DNA from: Dipteronia dyeriana
Taxonomy: Eukaryota > Streptophyta > Magnoliopsida > Sapindales > Sapindaceae
Length of the DNA stretch: 64,000 nt
Assembly (NCBI GenBank): GCA_032871835.1
Contig: CM065297.1
Location: forward strand, 91,533,052 to 91,597,051
Direction of reading: 5' to 3'
Position numbers and translations under genes: made by a program. Shown here one piece after another: positions 1 to 11,428 of this stretch (the stretch's first letter is position 1; each line of letters opens with the position of its first letter). The notes beneath the pieces were generated by a model. That model saw only the letters and a program-made list of their open reading frames with translations. It made no database searches and was not told the origin of the DNA.

Positions 1-7
1 GATTCAG

Positions 8-289
8 ATGAAGGAATGGAGAGCCTACTGCCGCAGTCAAGGCAAAGAGCCCCATCCTATGCATTTAGAGATTCCGTCAGAGCACTCTCTCTGGACCTTT
101 TACGCAAGTCGAGAGTCTGTCGAGGGTGTAATCCCGGATGTCGGACCAACCCTGGGTAATGATTACAGTCAGTGGAGGGATGATATTGTTGATGATTTCA
201 CTTGGCCGTCTAATGAGAGTCTGCTTCGTGAATACGAGATGGTGCCAGACCCGAGTATTGGCAAATGCTCGAAATCCTCGCAACCTTAA
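8..289 (+). other. Antisense ORF in the 3' region of the Tat-type element
   Basis: This 93-codon frame runs opposite to gag-pol, between integrase and the expected 3' LTR, and may extend left of the window because the first ATG is near the edge. It is acidic and Trp-rich (WRAYCRS, SLWTFYAS, DDFTWPS). Tat elements are known to carry extra antisense ORFs in exactly this place, some with transposase-like domains, so it may be the end of such an ORF. I recognise no domain, and chance cannot be excluded. Confidence 0.35.
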
Positions 290-441
290 TCTTGTAGATT
301 GGTAGAAGATTCTGATAGATTCTTTATTTTTTACTTGTGTAAAGAATCATTTCTTTGAACTGTAACCATCCTTTTTAAAAGCAATAGAATACGATTTTCT
401 GAGTTGTATGGTTTGTCTTTATTTTTGTTGCCGGAGGTTGT

Positions 442-710
442 ATTAAATTGGCTGATGGTCGGATAACTTAACCGAGTATCTTATTTAACCGGTTATCCGA
501 ATAACTTCAATTGCCAAGTATCTTATTAAACTGGCTGATGGTCGGGTAACTTAACCGAGTATCTTATTAAACCGGTTGTTACCCGAATAACTTCAATTGC
601 CAAGTATCTTATTAAACTGGCTGATGGTCGGGTAACTTAACCGAGTATCTTATTAAACCGGTTGTTACCCGAATAACTTCAATTGCCAAGTATCTTATTA
701 AACTAGCTTC
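442..710. repeat. Tandem repeat, about 3 units of 83-86 bp
   Basis: Units start at 442, 525 and 611, and a partial fourth begins at 697. Each unit contains GGCTGATGGTCGG, TTAACCGAGTATC and CCGAATAACTTC. The last two units (86 bp) are nearly identical; the first is 83 bp. Tandem repeats between integrase and the 3' LTR are characteristic of Tat-lineage elements. Confidence 0.85.
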
Positions 711-1282
711 TTTATTATTAACCGAGTCATCTTGAAACAGGAAAGTTTGCACTTATGTTTCATACCTGGTTGCTACCCGAACGTTATATCAAGGCTCACC
801 ATGATTATGCGTTCGAGTACTTACGCAATACCAAGGACGTCTCCCTAGTTTTTATGCTCAAGCGTTTGCCGAATCATTGAGCTCTTTTTTAAAAAAAGTT
901 GCTTCAACACAGCTACGCATTTCACCGGAATTTCTCCCGATAGCGTCCCGAGCATTTTTCCAGTCTGGTGCATCGGGTTTGCCTTTTTACGAAGGCCATT
1001 TTGACCCTGCTCGGCTGGCATGCTCCTACGAGCTTCTCCTCCCTTTCAGGATTTGATGGTCCCGAGAATTCTATTTTCATGTTCTTATTATCATGCTTTT
1101 CCATTTCTTATTGTCATATGCTTTTTGGAAATCTCGAGCTGGGTGCTTTCCTTTTGGAAATTCCTAGTTTTATTTATTACTGCGAAAAATCAACAAAGAT
1201 TAATATTACAGTTTTAATATTTATTCTGACTAATACTGTCCTGACTAGAAAAAGAATAAAATATTTAATATAAATATATATT
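711..1282. other. 3' untranslated region of the Tat-type element
   Basis: This non-coding spacer lies between the tandem repeats and the integrase stop. Short ORFs here show no recognisable domain. I see no structural feature apart from an AT-rich stretch next to integrase. Confidence 0.5.
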
Positions 1283-2530
1283 TTAAGGATAGAAAATCTT
1301 CAGATATTGAGCATTGCACGGTCGGGGTAACACCCCTCCATTGGGTCGAGCAATCCAATAAGCTCCATGGCCAGCTATCCCCTCGATCTTGTATGGACCT
1401 TCCCATTTGTCAGCCAGGGACCCCGCGGCTCTATTCTTTGTGTTTAGTGACACCTTCCTGAGCACCAGGTCTCCTAACTGAAATCTCCTGATCCGAACAT
1501 GAGAGTTGTAGTGGCATGCCACTCTTTGTTGATAAGCTGTATTTCTTATTCGGAACTTTTCCCTTTTTTCTTCTAGCACATCCAAACTTTGTAGCAGTGT
1601 ATCAATGTTTTGTTCTTCATCGTATAGCCTGACCCGGGGGGACGCATACGATGTTTCTATGGGGATGACAGCTTCTGTTCCGAATGCTAGGCTGAACAGA
1701 GTTTCTCCTGTTGAAGTCCTTGCTATCGTCCGATATGCCCACAGTACTTTAGGAAGCTTTTCAACCCAGCTTCCTTTTTTGTCATCTAATTTTGCTTTGA
1801 TAGTGTGCTTGATAATTTTATTTACTGCTTCTACTTGCCCGTTTGTTTGTGGATGAGCTGGTGTTGCATAGTAGTTAGCAATATGATACTTCTCGCACAA
1901 TTGTCTAAACCTTTGGTTATCAAACTGAGTGCCATTGTAGGTGATTATAGTGTCCAAAATTCCAAACCTGTAGAGTATGTTTTTCTTTACAAAATTTGTG
2001 GTGTTGACTTCCGTGATATGCACCAACGCTTCAGCTTCGGCCCATTTTGTGAAATAATCGACAGCTACTATGGCGTGATTCGCTCCACCCCCTGTTCCAG
2101 CTGGCATTGGCCCGATCAGGTCTAGACCCCACATGGTGAATGGCCACGGGGCAGTGAGATTTCTGAGCTTTTCTGGGGGTTGTCGGATATCGTTGGCAAT
2201 TCTTTGACAGGTATTGCAACTTTCTGACCATTGTTGTGCATCTGAGAAAAGTGTAGGCCAATAATAGCCTTGCCTGAGTACCTTATGCGCCAGACTCCTA
2301 CCCCCAGTGTGGTTCCTGTAAAATCCTTCGTGGATCTCTTGAAGTACTCGATGTGCATCTTCTTCCGGTATACATCTCTGGAGAGCTTGAGAAAACCCCC
2401 TTCTGTATAATTCTCCTCCGATCATGGTATACCTAGTCGATCGATACCTTATGAGCTTTGCTAATACCGGATCTTCCGGGAGTATGCCTTCTTCCAGGAA
2501 CCTTCTCAGCTGGACCATCCAACAGTCTTA
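1283..2530 (-). pseudogene. Integrase domain of the Tat-type element, catalytic Asp lost
   Basis: The 411-codon open stretch from 2518 down to 1283 contains the His/Cys zinc-binding region (GGRSLAHKVLRQGYYWP, then CNTCQR) and the core. The first Asp is in MWGLDLIG and the Glu in NGQVEAVNK, but the second catalytic position reads ITYNGTQF where the family has DNGTQF, so Asp is Tyr. The C-terminal domain is present (FQLGDLVLRK, KWEGPYKI). A TAA at 2528-2530 separates it in frame from the RNase H part. The substitution alone predicts loss of strand-transfer activity. Confidence 0.92.
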
Positions 2531-3226
2531 CGGTGTTCGGATTTTTGAAATTTCCAAATGCTCAAGTTCAGCCGTACTCGGTTTAAGAAGGTGTGCAACT
2601 AGAATGGTTTTTGGTCTGATTGAGGTTGTTGCTGATGCTAATTTAGATAAAGCGTCTGCCTTTTCATTTTCTTCTCTGGGAATCTAAGCGATCTTGTATT
2701 CTTTAAATTTTTGGAGGAGCTGTTTTGCGATGTCACGGTAGGTGACCATTCCTTCATCTTTAGCCCAGTATTCATCTGTAACCTGGTTGACAACTACCTG
2801 TGAATCGCTGAATATCTCCACTTCATCTGCCCCAAGAGCTATGCAAACTCTGAGTCCAGCTAACAATGCCTCGTATTCGGCCTGGTTATTGGTTGCTTTG
2901 AAATCAAATCTCATGGCACATTCAACATCATCTCCTTCTGGGGTGCTAACTACGATCCCTGCCCAGCTGCCATGAGTGTTTGAAGAACCATCAACATATA
3001 ATTTCCATGGGAAATTTTTATCCAACAGTCTTTTTGCTTCCAGGTTCGGTTCTGTGAACTCGGCTATGAAGTCTGTCATCGCTTGTCCTTTGAGGGAAGT
3101 TCTGGGGACATAATGAATATCGAATTCACTCAATTCGATTGCCCATTTAGTAAGTCTTCCTGATATCTCTGGTTTTTGTAAGATTTGTCTTAATGGGCAA
3201 TTGGTGAGAACCTGGATCGTATGAGC
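2531..3226 (-). pseudogene. RNase H (archaeal type) of the Tat-type element
   Basis: The reading frame shows KLYVDGSS, NNQAEYEALLAG and FSDSQVVVNQV, the acidic motifs of the extra RNase H typical of Tat elements. It is in the same frame as RT upstream and integrase downstream. It is cut off from RT by a TAG at 3227-3229 and split by a TAG at 2684-2686, in a context where Gln is expected (EYKIA, stop, IPREEN). Both could be CAG to TAG changes, as expected from cytosine methylation and deamination. Confidence 0.9.
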
Positions 3227-4495
3227 CTAAAAGTATGGTCTCAGCTCTTTTGCTGCTGAAACCAATGCTAAGGCTATCTTCTCTGCCTGTGAGTATCTGG
3301 TCTCGGCTGGTAGGAGTGTCTTGCTTGTATAATACACTGGTTTCTGCACTCCATCTTCTGTCCTGACTAGAACTGAACTTGTTGCGAGCTCGGTTATTGA
3401 CAGATACAGTTGACGTATTTCCCCTTTTTGTGGTTTTGAGAGGATGGGAGCTTGCCCCAAGTATTCTTTTATTTTTAAGAATGCCTGCTCGCACTCTTTA
3501 TTCCACTCCAGGCCTTTCCCTTTTTTGATTACTTTGAAGAAAGGCGCGCACCTGTCTGTAGCCTTTGAGATGAATCTTCCCAATGAGGCTAAACACCCTG
3601 TTAAGCGCTGTACCTCTTTCAATGTTTTAGGTGAAGTCATTTGTTGCAAAGCCTGGATCTTCTCTGGATTAACTTCGATTCCTCTTTGATGGACTTGAAA
3701 ACCCAAGAATCTTCTTGAGTAGACTCCGAATAAACATTTGCTTGGGTTTAATTTCATCTGATATCTTCTTAATACATCAAATGTCTCTCTGAGGTCGCTG
3801 GCATGGTTATCTGCTGAGACGCTTTTAGTCAACATGTCATCAATGTACACTTCCATGTTCCTTCCTATTTGCCGAGTGAAGATCTTATTGACCAACCTTT
3901 GGTACGTGGCCCCTGCATTTTTTAAACCGAAGGGCATTACTATGTAGCAATATAAACCCTGATCCGTTGTGAAAGCTGTTTTTTCTTCATCAGCTTTGTT
4001 TATCCGGATCTGATTGTATCCCGAGTAAGCATCTATGAAGCTGAGCAATTCATGACCTTCTGTGGCATCCACCAACTGATCTATTCTTGGGATTGGGAAG
4101 CTGTCCTTTGGACATGCCTTTTTTAGATCCGTGAAATCTACGCACATCCTCCATTTTCCATTTTTCTTCTGGACGAGAACTACATTGGCGACCCACTGGG
4201 GGTAGCTGACTTCTCTAATTGATCCAGTCGCTAGTAGCTTTTCCACCTCTTGTTTGATTGCTTGACTTCATTCAGGATTGAACGATCTTCTCTTTTGTAC
4301 TACCGGTTTGGCATTCGGGCTAACTGCAAGGTGATGCGATATTATTCGGGCATCTATTCTGATTATATCTTCGTGACTCCAGGCGAATACATCTTTGTAT
4401 TCTCTGAGAAAATTGGTCAATTCTCGCTTGATTTTTTCTTCCAAGTTGGCCCCGATCTTGACTTTCCTGTCCGGTTTGTCTTCTTCGAGTAGTAT
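3227..4495 (-). pseudogene. Reverse transcriptase and connecting RNase H of the Tat-type element
   Basis: The open part, 339 codons from 4246, has YPQWVANVVLVQKKNGKWR, CVDFTDLKKACPKD, MPFGLKNAGATYQRLV and the catalytic YIDDM, followed by the thumb and the Ty3-type RNase H start. The frame extends upstream to 4495 (YKDVFAWS, then RRSFNPE) across a TGA at 4268-4270, and a TAG at 3227-3229 ends it. Apart from these stops the domain looks undamaged, so the stops are relatively recent compared with the rest of the decay. Confidence 0.93.
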
Positions 4496-5400
4496 TTAGA
4501 CCACTTCTGTCTTGTATTCATTCGAGCCCTCCCTTGGATCTAGTTCGAATGGCAAGGATTCTTCACACTCATTTGACTGCATTATGGTGCACACTTGTTC
4601 GGCATCATGCTTGTCTCTGTATACCGACAGGTTTGCTCTTTGGGCCATCTCTTGGGATCCCTTGATTATCCCAACCCCTTGTTCTGTTGGAAACTTGATC
4701 ATTAATGCGTAAGTGGCCGACAGGTTTGCTCTTCGGGCCATCTCTTGGGATCCCTTGATTATCCCAACCCCTTGTTCTATTGGAAACTTGATCATTAATG
4801 CGTAAGTGGCCGTCACGGCTCTTGTCTTATTCAGGAATGGCCGACCCAATAATGCATTATACGGCCAATTATCCAAATCAACTACCACGAAGTCGAGCAG
4901 GACAGTCCTCTGGCATGGTGCCGTTCCGATCTTTACAGGTAATTTGGCTGTCCCGAGTGACCTGACCTCTATTCCCCCAAATCCACTTAATGGAGTATGG
5001 AAAAGTTGTAAATCTTTTCAGTCCAATCTTAGCTGGTCATATACGGCCACGCTTAAACTGTCTGCTGAACTTCCATTATCTATTAAAATTCTCCGGACTT
5101 CCCTATGGCCAATCTGGGCGCTTATAACCAAAGCGTCATTAGGTCGAACATCGACGCCGTGGGAATCTGCCTCTGTAAAGACTATCGGGTCCCATCCTTC
5201 CTTTACCCTCTTCGGGTCTGGTTCAACCGAATTCACGTCGAAGTTATTCTTGGCTTCTACTGCTTCTCGGACTTCCTGAGTCCGTTCTCAGTTGCTCCTC
5301 CCAATAGAAGGTCCTCCGAAGATTGTATGTATTACTTGATTGGCTTCGGGGCTGGCTCTTCGGTTTTGACCAGGGTTGTGATCAACCTTGGCTTTCTTCC
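4496..5400 (-). pseudogene. Aspartic protease region of the Tat-type element
   Basis: Reading the minus strand gives the lineage motif IHTIFGGP, then WDPIVFTEADSHGV, the active-site-like IDNGSSAD and, after a stop, PYNALLGRPFLN, which is the C-terminal part of the retropepsin fold. Stops lie at 5288-5290 (TGA), 5018-5020 (TGA) and 4496-4498 (TAA). The C-terminal part contains a 31-residue tandem duplication, described separately. Confidence 0.85.
4626..4811 (-). repeat. 93-bp in-frame tandem duplication in the protease/RT linker
   Basis: Bases 4626-4718 and 4719-4811 are near-identical copies of a 93-bp unit (31 codons). The translated unit includes ATYALMIKFP and EQGVGIIKGSQEMA. The copies differ by only a few bases (for example IEQ versus TEQ), so the duplication is younger than most of the element. 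It keeps the frame. Confidence 0.93.
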
Positions 5401-6806
5401 GATCTCTCGTCTTTTTTTAAGATTACATCCCGCAGGTGCCCTTCCCGAATTAGGGTTTCTATGTAATCTCTGAGCTGAAAACACTTCTAAGTTTCATGCC
5501 CGGTATCTTTATGAAACCTGCAATACTTGGTTGTATCTCTCCGTGCGAACTGTGATTGTCGCCGTGGTTCTTGTACCATATTCTTTTCTTCCAGGATGGC
5601 TATAATTTCTTCTTGTTTCTTCCGAAGAGGGGTGTAATTGGTATATCTGCCACGGTATTTCTCTGTGGACCGTTCGGCGTTGCGTCCATTACCCCCATCC
5701 TTATTTTTCTCCTTGCTGTTCCCTTTCTGTTTTTCTATTTTATTTTGCCCCTTGGATTCGGTATTCCTCTAATCGAGCTTTCCTCCATGCATAAAGCTTC
5801 CTCTTGTAGCTAACTCTTCTTCCTCAGCCAGAGCGTATCCTCCCGCCATATCCATCATGTCGGCAAACCTTGTCAGCTGTGCTCTTCTCAAATCGAAGGA
5901 TAATCGTCCATTCTGCAAGTTATTGGTGAAGGCAGCAATAATGGCTTCATCATTAGCGCTGCCAATCTCTGATACCGCTTGGCCAAACCGGCCCAAATAT
6001 TTTTTTAATGACTCATCCTTCCCCTGTTTTATTTGAGAGAGGTAGGCCACCGACTTCTTTCTGTGAACGTTGCTCAGGAATTGCCTTGAGAAGCTCCTGC
6101 TCAACTCGTTGAAATTTCTGATGCTTGCTAGGGGTAGTCTTTCGAACCATCTTGAGCTTGTGTCCCCAAGTGTTTGTGGAAAGTTGAGACACAACAGGGG
6201 GTCACTGCGGGCATATTGAGCCATGGCACTTTTATAGCGTCTAACGTGCTCCTTTGGATCTGTATCTTTTTTGAATTGTTCCACATGCGGCATCCTGAAT
6301 CTTTCTGGGAAAGGGGTCCGTAAAATTTCCCTGGTAAATGGACTGTCGGAGTCATCGTCGGATAGATCGTTGCAACCGTAACGTCTGACAAGTGCCTCCA
6401 TCTGTCCCCTATTATTCTCTACCTCTCGAGTTAGGCTCTGGATTGTAATATCTCTGTCCCTTATCGGGCTTCCTTGACTGTTGAACCGTTGGGTGACTGT
6501 CATTCTTTCCTCAGATTCCTCACTCTGATGCCGAAACCCTCGTGTGACACCATGATGACGTTTACGATGGTGTTGATCACTGTCTTCTGATGATGATCGT
6601 CCTCTGCACCGATCGTATTTACGATGTCTGGCACGTACTGTTTGATTGCGATCCAGCTTTTGGTAATTCTTTTCTAGTGTTTTCTGTCCAACCGGATTGA
6701 TTGGGGAAGAGTTCCTTCTGGTTTCTGGCATAGTTATTCCTGGTCCTACCACCATTGAACAGAACCTCGCGGGTGGAGGATTGGGAGTCTGCGGCCAGTA
6801 GGTCAA
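5401..6806 (-). pseudogene. Gag of the Tat-type element
   Basis: A 345-codon open frame (6806 to 5769) carries a charged N-terminus and a retrotransposon gag domain (TPFPERFRMPHVEQFK, DPKEHVRRYKSAMAQYA, FNELSRSFSRQFL). After a TAG at 5769-5771 the same frame continues through YTPLRKKQEEI to a knuckle-like CRFHKDTGHET, then meets a TAG at 5487-5489. A frameshift follows in a T7 run (5412-5418). The region just upstream (6807-6861) also has an overlapping short frame, so the original start is uncertain. Confidence 0.9.
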
Positions 6807-7045
6807 TCCCTTCCTTTGCTGCGTCCGTCACCAATTGCTGCAGGGCCTCTTGAAAACGCAACGTAAGATCTCTGCTGGTTTGAGGAACTTGCTGGATCCC
6901 TGCCAGGTGCGCAGGTTGGTTTTCTGTGTTTGTTGCAGGATTTTATGACGTATTGTCAGTATGAAAATCGCCTGGTGATCTTTGGCTATTCCCTGAACTA
7001 CTTCTGCTTCCAGCCATTGCTTTCTAACAAGTTCGAAGGTTCACG

Positions 7046-7063
7046 CCCCTCCTTCTAGCGCCA
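7046..7063 (-). promoter_or_regulatory. Primer binding site of the Tat-type element
   Basis: On the minus strand, TGGCGCTAGAAGGAGGGG starts 2 bases after the end of the 5' LTR, exactly where a tRNA primer site belongs. It begins with TGG, the complement of a tRNA CCA end. I have not assigned the tRNA. Confidence 0.75.
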
Positions 7064-7065
7064 AT

Positions 7066-7932
7066 TGTTGACGTCGTTTTCTGGATTATGCCAGAAAATC
7101 CAACAAGGACTGGATTTTGGCTATTGATTCAAAGAGAAAGAGATGCAGAGAGTGTAACAAAGAAAAGTTTTACGTGGTAAAACTCCGATGGTCGGAGAAA
7201 CATCCACGGGTGGTTGAAAGATCAACCAAGCCAAAATCCACTAAGAGAGTAAGATGTTTTTACAAGCTCTCGATCTCCCTTTTTCTCTCTGTATTATTTG
7301 TGATTATTGTATGCTATATTGCCTATATCTTTTCGAACCAGATTAGGGGTCTATTTATATGCTTATAGAACCCTAATCTGCTTTGTACAAGTAATACAAG
7401 ATATTTGTATTTAATTGTGATTTGGTTACTTGCTCGAGGTTGATTTGTCTTCTTTCCTGTTTCGGAGTCTCTTATGGAAATTGAGTAGGATTCTAGTAGT
7501 GTAGTTCAATTTGACTTGTTTCCTTATAAGAATGTAGTCTTCGAAAAGAAATCAAGTTGTTTCCTGATTGGGGGATTCTTCTAACTTAAAGGTCCATTAT
7601 TTGGGATTCCTTCATGACGGATATCTTTACGTATTTAGCGACTTAACCTGTATGATAAGTTCTTATTCGAGTTGTACTTACTCCCGAGTAAGAATAATAC
7701 CAGATGGTCCCGAGTACTGCCGTTTGAGCCCGAGTGGAAGCGTTGTTTTAACCAGTCCCGAGTGTTGTTAATTGATCCCTAGTAGGTCTTTATTCGGTAT
7801 ATGCTTACTCGGGCTTGCTCTTCTTTAATGATACCCTGTAGGATATTTCCCGGATGCCCATCTAAGCATACACTTGGCTATTTTTTCCTTCCTGTCAATG
7901 ACGTGTATGCTTGGTGAAATTTACATACAACA
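7066..7932 (-). repeat. 5' LTR of the Tat-type element
   Basis: On the plus strand the block starts TGTTGACGTCG and ends ACATACAACA, giving the inverted TGTTG/CAACA ends of an LTR, 867 bp long. The inner edge abuts the primer site. It contains a CCACGTAAAA-type motif on the minus strand and repeated CCCGAGT motifs around 7680-7770. No second copy is visible in the window. Confidence 0.85.
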
Positions 7933-8426
7933 TCATCAAATCCAGAAACAATTCAAATTCAAATGACAAATCCCGCCTGATAAGGAGGGAACAGATTCAT
8001 GGGATCACGACAAAGTATTTACGAAATTGAAACCTACTTGGACGATATTTATAGATGAATACAGAGAGAGACAACAGAGATAGATCGAGCGACATACAGA
8101 AAATCATAAACAACAGATATACACATAGAAGGAAGGCCTAAATTCTGATTTCAGAACACGGTCACCTTCATCTCCACTATTCGACAGGCACCGAGTTGCC
8201 ACCACTCTACTCCTCCGAGAGATTGTGAGCAAACAAGAGATTTATTTGTATCTTAAAGCAATATATCAATAATACAGCTCCCATTTACCATTATTACCAC
8301 TCGTCTTTCTCTTAAACAGGTCAGGAACCAACGGTACCAACCCCAGCCACCGCTTTCGTGGTAGTGGTCTCGAGGGTGTTAACTGGAATTTCACATCTCG
8401 ATCAAATTTCCCGTCAAAAAATTGAT
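7933..8426. other. Unassigned sequence
   Basis: No coding region, repeat or terminal motif that I recognise. It separates the Tat-type LTR from dispersed repeat copy A and may be older flanking DNA. Confidence 0.4.
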
Positions 8427-9418
8427 TATTGAATAAATACACTATTTGAGTTGGATTAGGAGTCTTGGTGTGGAAAAGAATTCTTCTTTGAAAAGGATTC
8501 TTAGTCATCAAGTAAATCCTCCTTAGAAGAGGATTCTTGTCCACCAAGTAAATCCTCTTTATGAGAGGATTTGGTCTCCTAAATTAAAAGCATGAAGAAT
8601 TCAGCCACTATATATATAATAGTGTAGAACTCGGCCAAAGCCCTAGTTTTTCTTAGAGAAAGATTTCGGCCTAGAGAGAGAATTTTGAGAGAAAAAAAAT
8701 TTAGTTTTTGCTCTAGACTAAATTCACCCAACTCATAGATATAGTGTGTAGAATTCGACCAAGGAGAAGAGAAAAGGGGAACATTTTTGTTTTCAATAGT
8801 ACACTAGTATCATTTACATCAAAATGGTTTTGTGTACAAAATTGAATCGGGTTCACGCGAGTTTCAATCAAATAGACTGATAATTCACAAGTGACCGGAC
8901 GTTCTTGGGTTTTCTCTTGGAGGATTATTGTGACTAACAAAGAAAAAGATTTGTTTTGTTTTCATCATCAGGTATACAATTAAAAGAAAGGGAGCCCACA
9001 CTTCTGGGTGATTCACGTTCATAATTGGATTGGAAGCTCTTACGGATTCAATTCGAAGCTAGTTTAATCGTCACGAGAAAAATGTACGATACTTTTATAT
9101 AAGTTAATAAATCAAGGGTTAATATTCTTTCTTCTAAAGGATTTTTTTTTTAAATATACCAAACCCTAATTTTACTCTTCCGCGGCATTTTGAATCAATT
9201 TTTCCCTACAATATATCCATCTATTTCCAGAAAAAAAAAACTTAACTTTCAGGAAGGAAAAATTAAAATAAATAAAAACATAGATAAAATTTAAAAAGGT
9301 AATATAGAGCAATCAAAAACTTACCAGAGTTTGAAATTTACCTACCGTGAAATCCATATTAATTTTCTTGTGGGATAATTACCCCAGTGGCCATCAACTT
9401 ATACCATCACTATCAAAT
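8427..9418 (+). repeat. Dispersed LTR-like repeat, copy A
   Basis: This block is collinear and highly similar to 21703-22057 plus 32414-33050 (copy B). It contains a TATA-like run (CTATATATATAATAG near 8610), a pyrimidine/purine leader (AGAGAGAGAATTTTGAGAG) and no ORF, which resembles an LTR or promoter-leader segment of a retroelement. Bases 8779-8783 (GAACA) are the undisturbed form of the site where the SIRE element sits in copy B. The homology runs on to about 9418 and includes the first 46 or so bases of a Mutator-type MITE terminus. Confidence 0.75.
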
Positions 9419-9424
9419 GGGGTA
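9372..9424 (+). repeat. Truncated Mutator-type MITE end
   Basis: GGGATAATTACCCCAGTGG and what follows match the left terminal repeat of the MITE at 32999-33594. Only this end is present; the sequence then switches to unrelated DNA. A later insertion or deletion removed the rest. Confidence 0.7.
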
Positions 9425-10305
9425 TTGTTATATGTATTTTTTATCAGTATGACATGTCAGCAAAGGTAACGGGTAATGCGGAAATATAGTGATTCCACGT
9501 CATTAAAAGTCAACCAGTCAATGAGAGAGAAAATAACCAATGACATGTCATCAAGAAAATTGATACGGAAGTTAGAAACGTATGCACCAAGTAAAGTCGT
9601 CAAGTTAAAGATGTCTTAATGAGCAAAGATCCTGCTCGCCGAAGATATTTACTTAGCGAGATCTACTCAGCCACAACAAGAAATATGACATTATTAGGAC
9701 ATGTTATATCAAGCGAAGATTCACTCAGATACTGAATCTTGGAATCATACTCCAATAAGGAAATATCTCTATTTCCTCTACAGTGTCAGATAATTCTATT
9801 ATGGAAAGAACTCAAATCTTCTAGAAGAATAAACACTAAACAGGAAACGAGTCCTAATTGATCAACTCTACCCAAATCTCAGCAAAGATTCTAATTAATG
9901 AATCCACTACTTGTACGATAAGAACTAGGGAAACCCTAGATTGAACCATATAAATATAGCCCTGTATTCATTATAACAGGACATGATCATCATCAACATG
10001 AACAATCATCTGAGAGAAAAGCGAGTATTGAGTGTTATAATTATTCTATTCATAGTAGATATATTCTCGTCATCACCGGCACCGTGGATGTTTCCCCTCA
10101 TTGGGGTTTTACCACGTAAAACATGTGTTATGTTTGATTTGATTATTCTTCTACATTATTAGTCTCAAATACGAACAAACCATATCGCATCCACATGAAG
10201 AGAGAGGTTTTGATTATTCAACCCTTGACTTGTTAAAGTTTTGATCTACCTACGTGTTAATGTTTTGCGGTTGACATTTCAACTATCCTAAAATCACTGT
10301 CAACA
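9425..10305 (+). mobile_element. Solo-LTR-like block
   Basis: The block has a TATA motif (CCATATAAATATAGCCCTG near 9947), a leader with GGGGTTTTACCACGTAAAA near 10110 (common in LTR R/U5 regions of plant retroelements) and ends in CAACA at 10301-10305. No primer site, polypurine tract or coding region flanks it, so a solo LTR is the simplest reading. The left boundary is uncertain, anywhere from about 9425 to 9560, and no clear target duplication was found. Confidence 0.5.
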
Positions 10306-10734
10306 CCAGAGATCTAGTTCTTCTCCTAAAGTGGAGAATCGGGTCTTCAGTAATGACTTTCAAGCCCAAAAATTACAAGATTGCCTTGAAGTTGAAGGTT
10401 TGGTTTGTGTGATCAGATCTGATTTTTGGTAAAGTAAGTGAGAGATTCTTTTTTCTTTTCTTTTCTTTGTATGGGGTTTGATGGGTTCAAAGGATGGAGT
10501 TTTAGGTTTGGTTTGTGAAGTTGAGATCAGATCCGGTTTTGATGTTCTAAGTGAGAGATTTAAATTTTTTAGTTATTTTATTTTTTATGGGTTTTGATGG
10601 GTTCCGACGATGGATTTTTTGTGTGGTTAATTGTTGATGGGTTTGAAGAAAACGATATTTCCAATAGTAAATTATTTTTGGTAAATTATTTTTGATTGTT
10701 TGAGGAATATCCTCTTGATTTCATACATCTTGAT
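10306..10734. other. Unassigned sequence with a weak internal duplication
   Basis: Two diverged units of about 110 bp are visible: GATCAGATCTGATTTTTGG near 10411 and GATCAGATCCGGTTTTGATG near 10524, each followed by AAGTGAGAGATT and later GATGGGTTC. No gene is seen. Confidence 0.5.
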
Positions 10735-11031
10735 TAGGGATGGCAATAAAACCCAAACCCGTGGGACCCGTTCAAACCCAACCCATTTGGGGGACTAAAT
10801 TACAACCCACGAACCTGCGAACCCGTATAGTAAAAACCCAATGGGTTTGGGTGTGGGTTTGGATTGAGAAAATAAATTCATGGGTGATCCGCGAACCCGT
10901 TTAAATATAAATTATATATTATTTATTATTTAAAATATGATAAATCTAAACTTCAATAAAATACACTTTTAACTATATAAAGAATAAAATGTAATCATTT
11001 CACTCATTCTAAGTTGTAATTCTTAATTCTC

Positions 11032-11073
<42 letters not shown>

Positions 11074-11428
11074 TTTGTCTCATATGACTCTTTTTTGAAC
11101 TAAGAAATATATTTGAAATGAGTTAAAATTTTCACTATATTAAACGTTTATAGTCTTTAAAATTACAATTTTCATATATTTAAATAATATATAAATAATT
11201 TTCTAAAAAAAATGGCGGATTCGCGGGTTCATGGGTTTGACTCGTGGACCCACTCATGGGTTCGTGGGCGGGTTTGGGTTTCCTCCAAACCCGTGGGTGA
11301 AACCCGAACCTGAACCCAAACCCATTTATTTTTGTGGGTTCGTGGACGAATTTGGATGACACAAATTATTGCAGGTTTGGGTTTGGATTTTACCAAACTC
11401 GTCCGAACTCGACCAATTGTCATTCATA
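10735..11428. mobile_element. Non-autonomous hAT element (8-bp TSD ATCTTGAT)
   Basis: The 8-bp direct repeat ATCTTGAT at 10727-10734 and 11429-11436 brackets a 694-bp element with imperfect terminal inverted repeats TAGGGATGGCAAT and TATGAATGACAAT. Both subterminal regions consist of repeated AACCC/GGGTT motifs (ACCCAAACCCGTGG at the left, GGGTTCGTGGGCGGGTTTGG at the right). A (TA)n(TG)n microsatellite lies at about 11034-11072. It has no coding capacity. Confidence 0.88.

Larger units (their letters stand above)
1..7932 (-). mobile_element. Ty3/gypsy retrotransposon, Tat-type, left end outside window
   Basis: On the minus strand the order is LTR (7066-7932), primer site, gag, protease, reverse transcriptase, archaeal-type RNase H, integrase and a long 3' untranslated region with tandem repeats. 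This is the arrangement of Tat-lineage plant Ty3/gypsy elements. Lineage-typical motifs can be read: a CRFHKDTGHET knuckle, an IHTIFGGP block, IDNGSSAD in protease, YIDD in RT and YVDGSS in RNase H. No match to the 7066-7932 LTR is visible at the left, so the 3' LTR should lie before position 1. At least nine in-frame stops and one frameshift make it non-autonomous. It is probably old, because reading frames survive but every domain is damaged. Confidence 0.9.
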
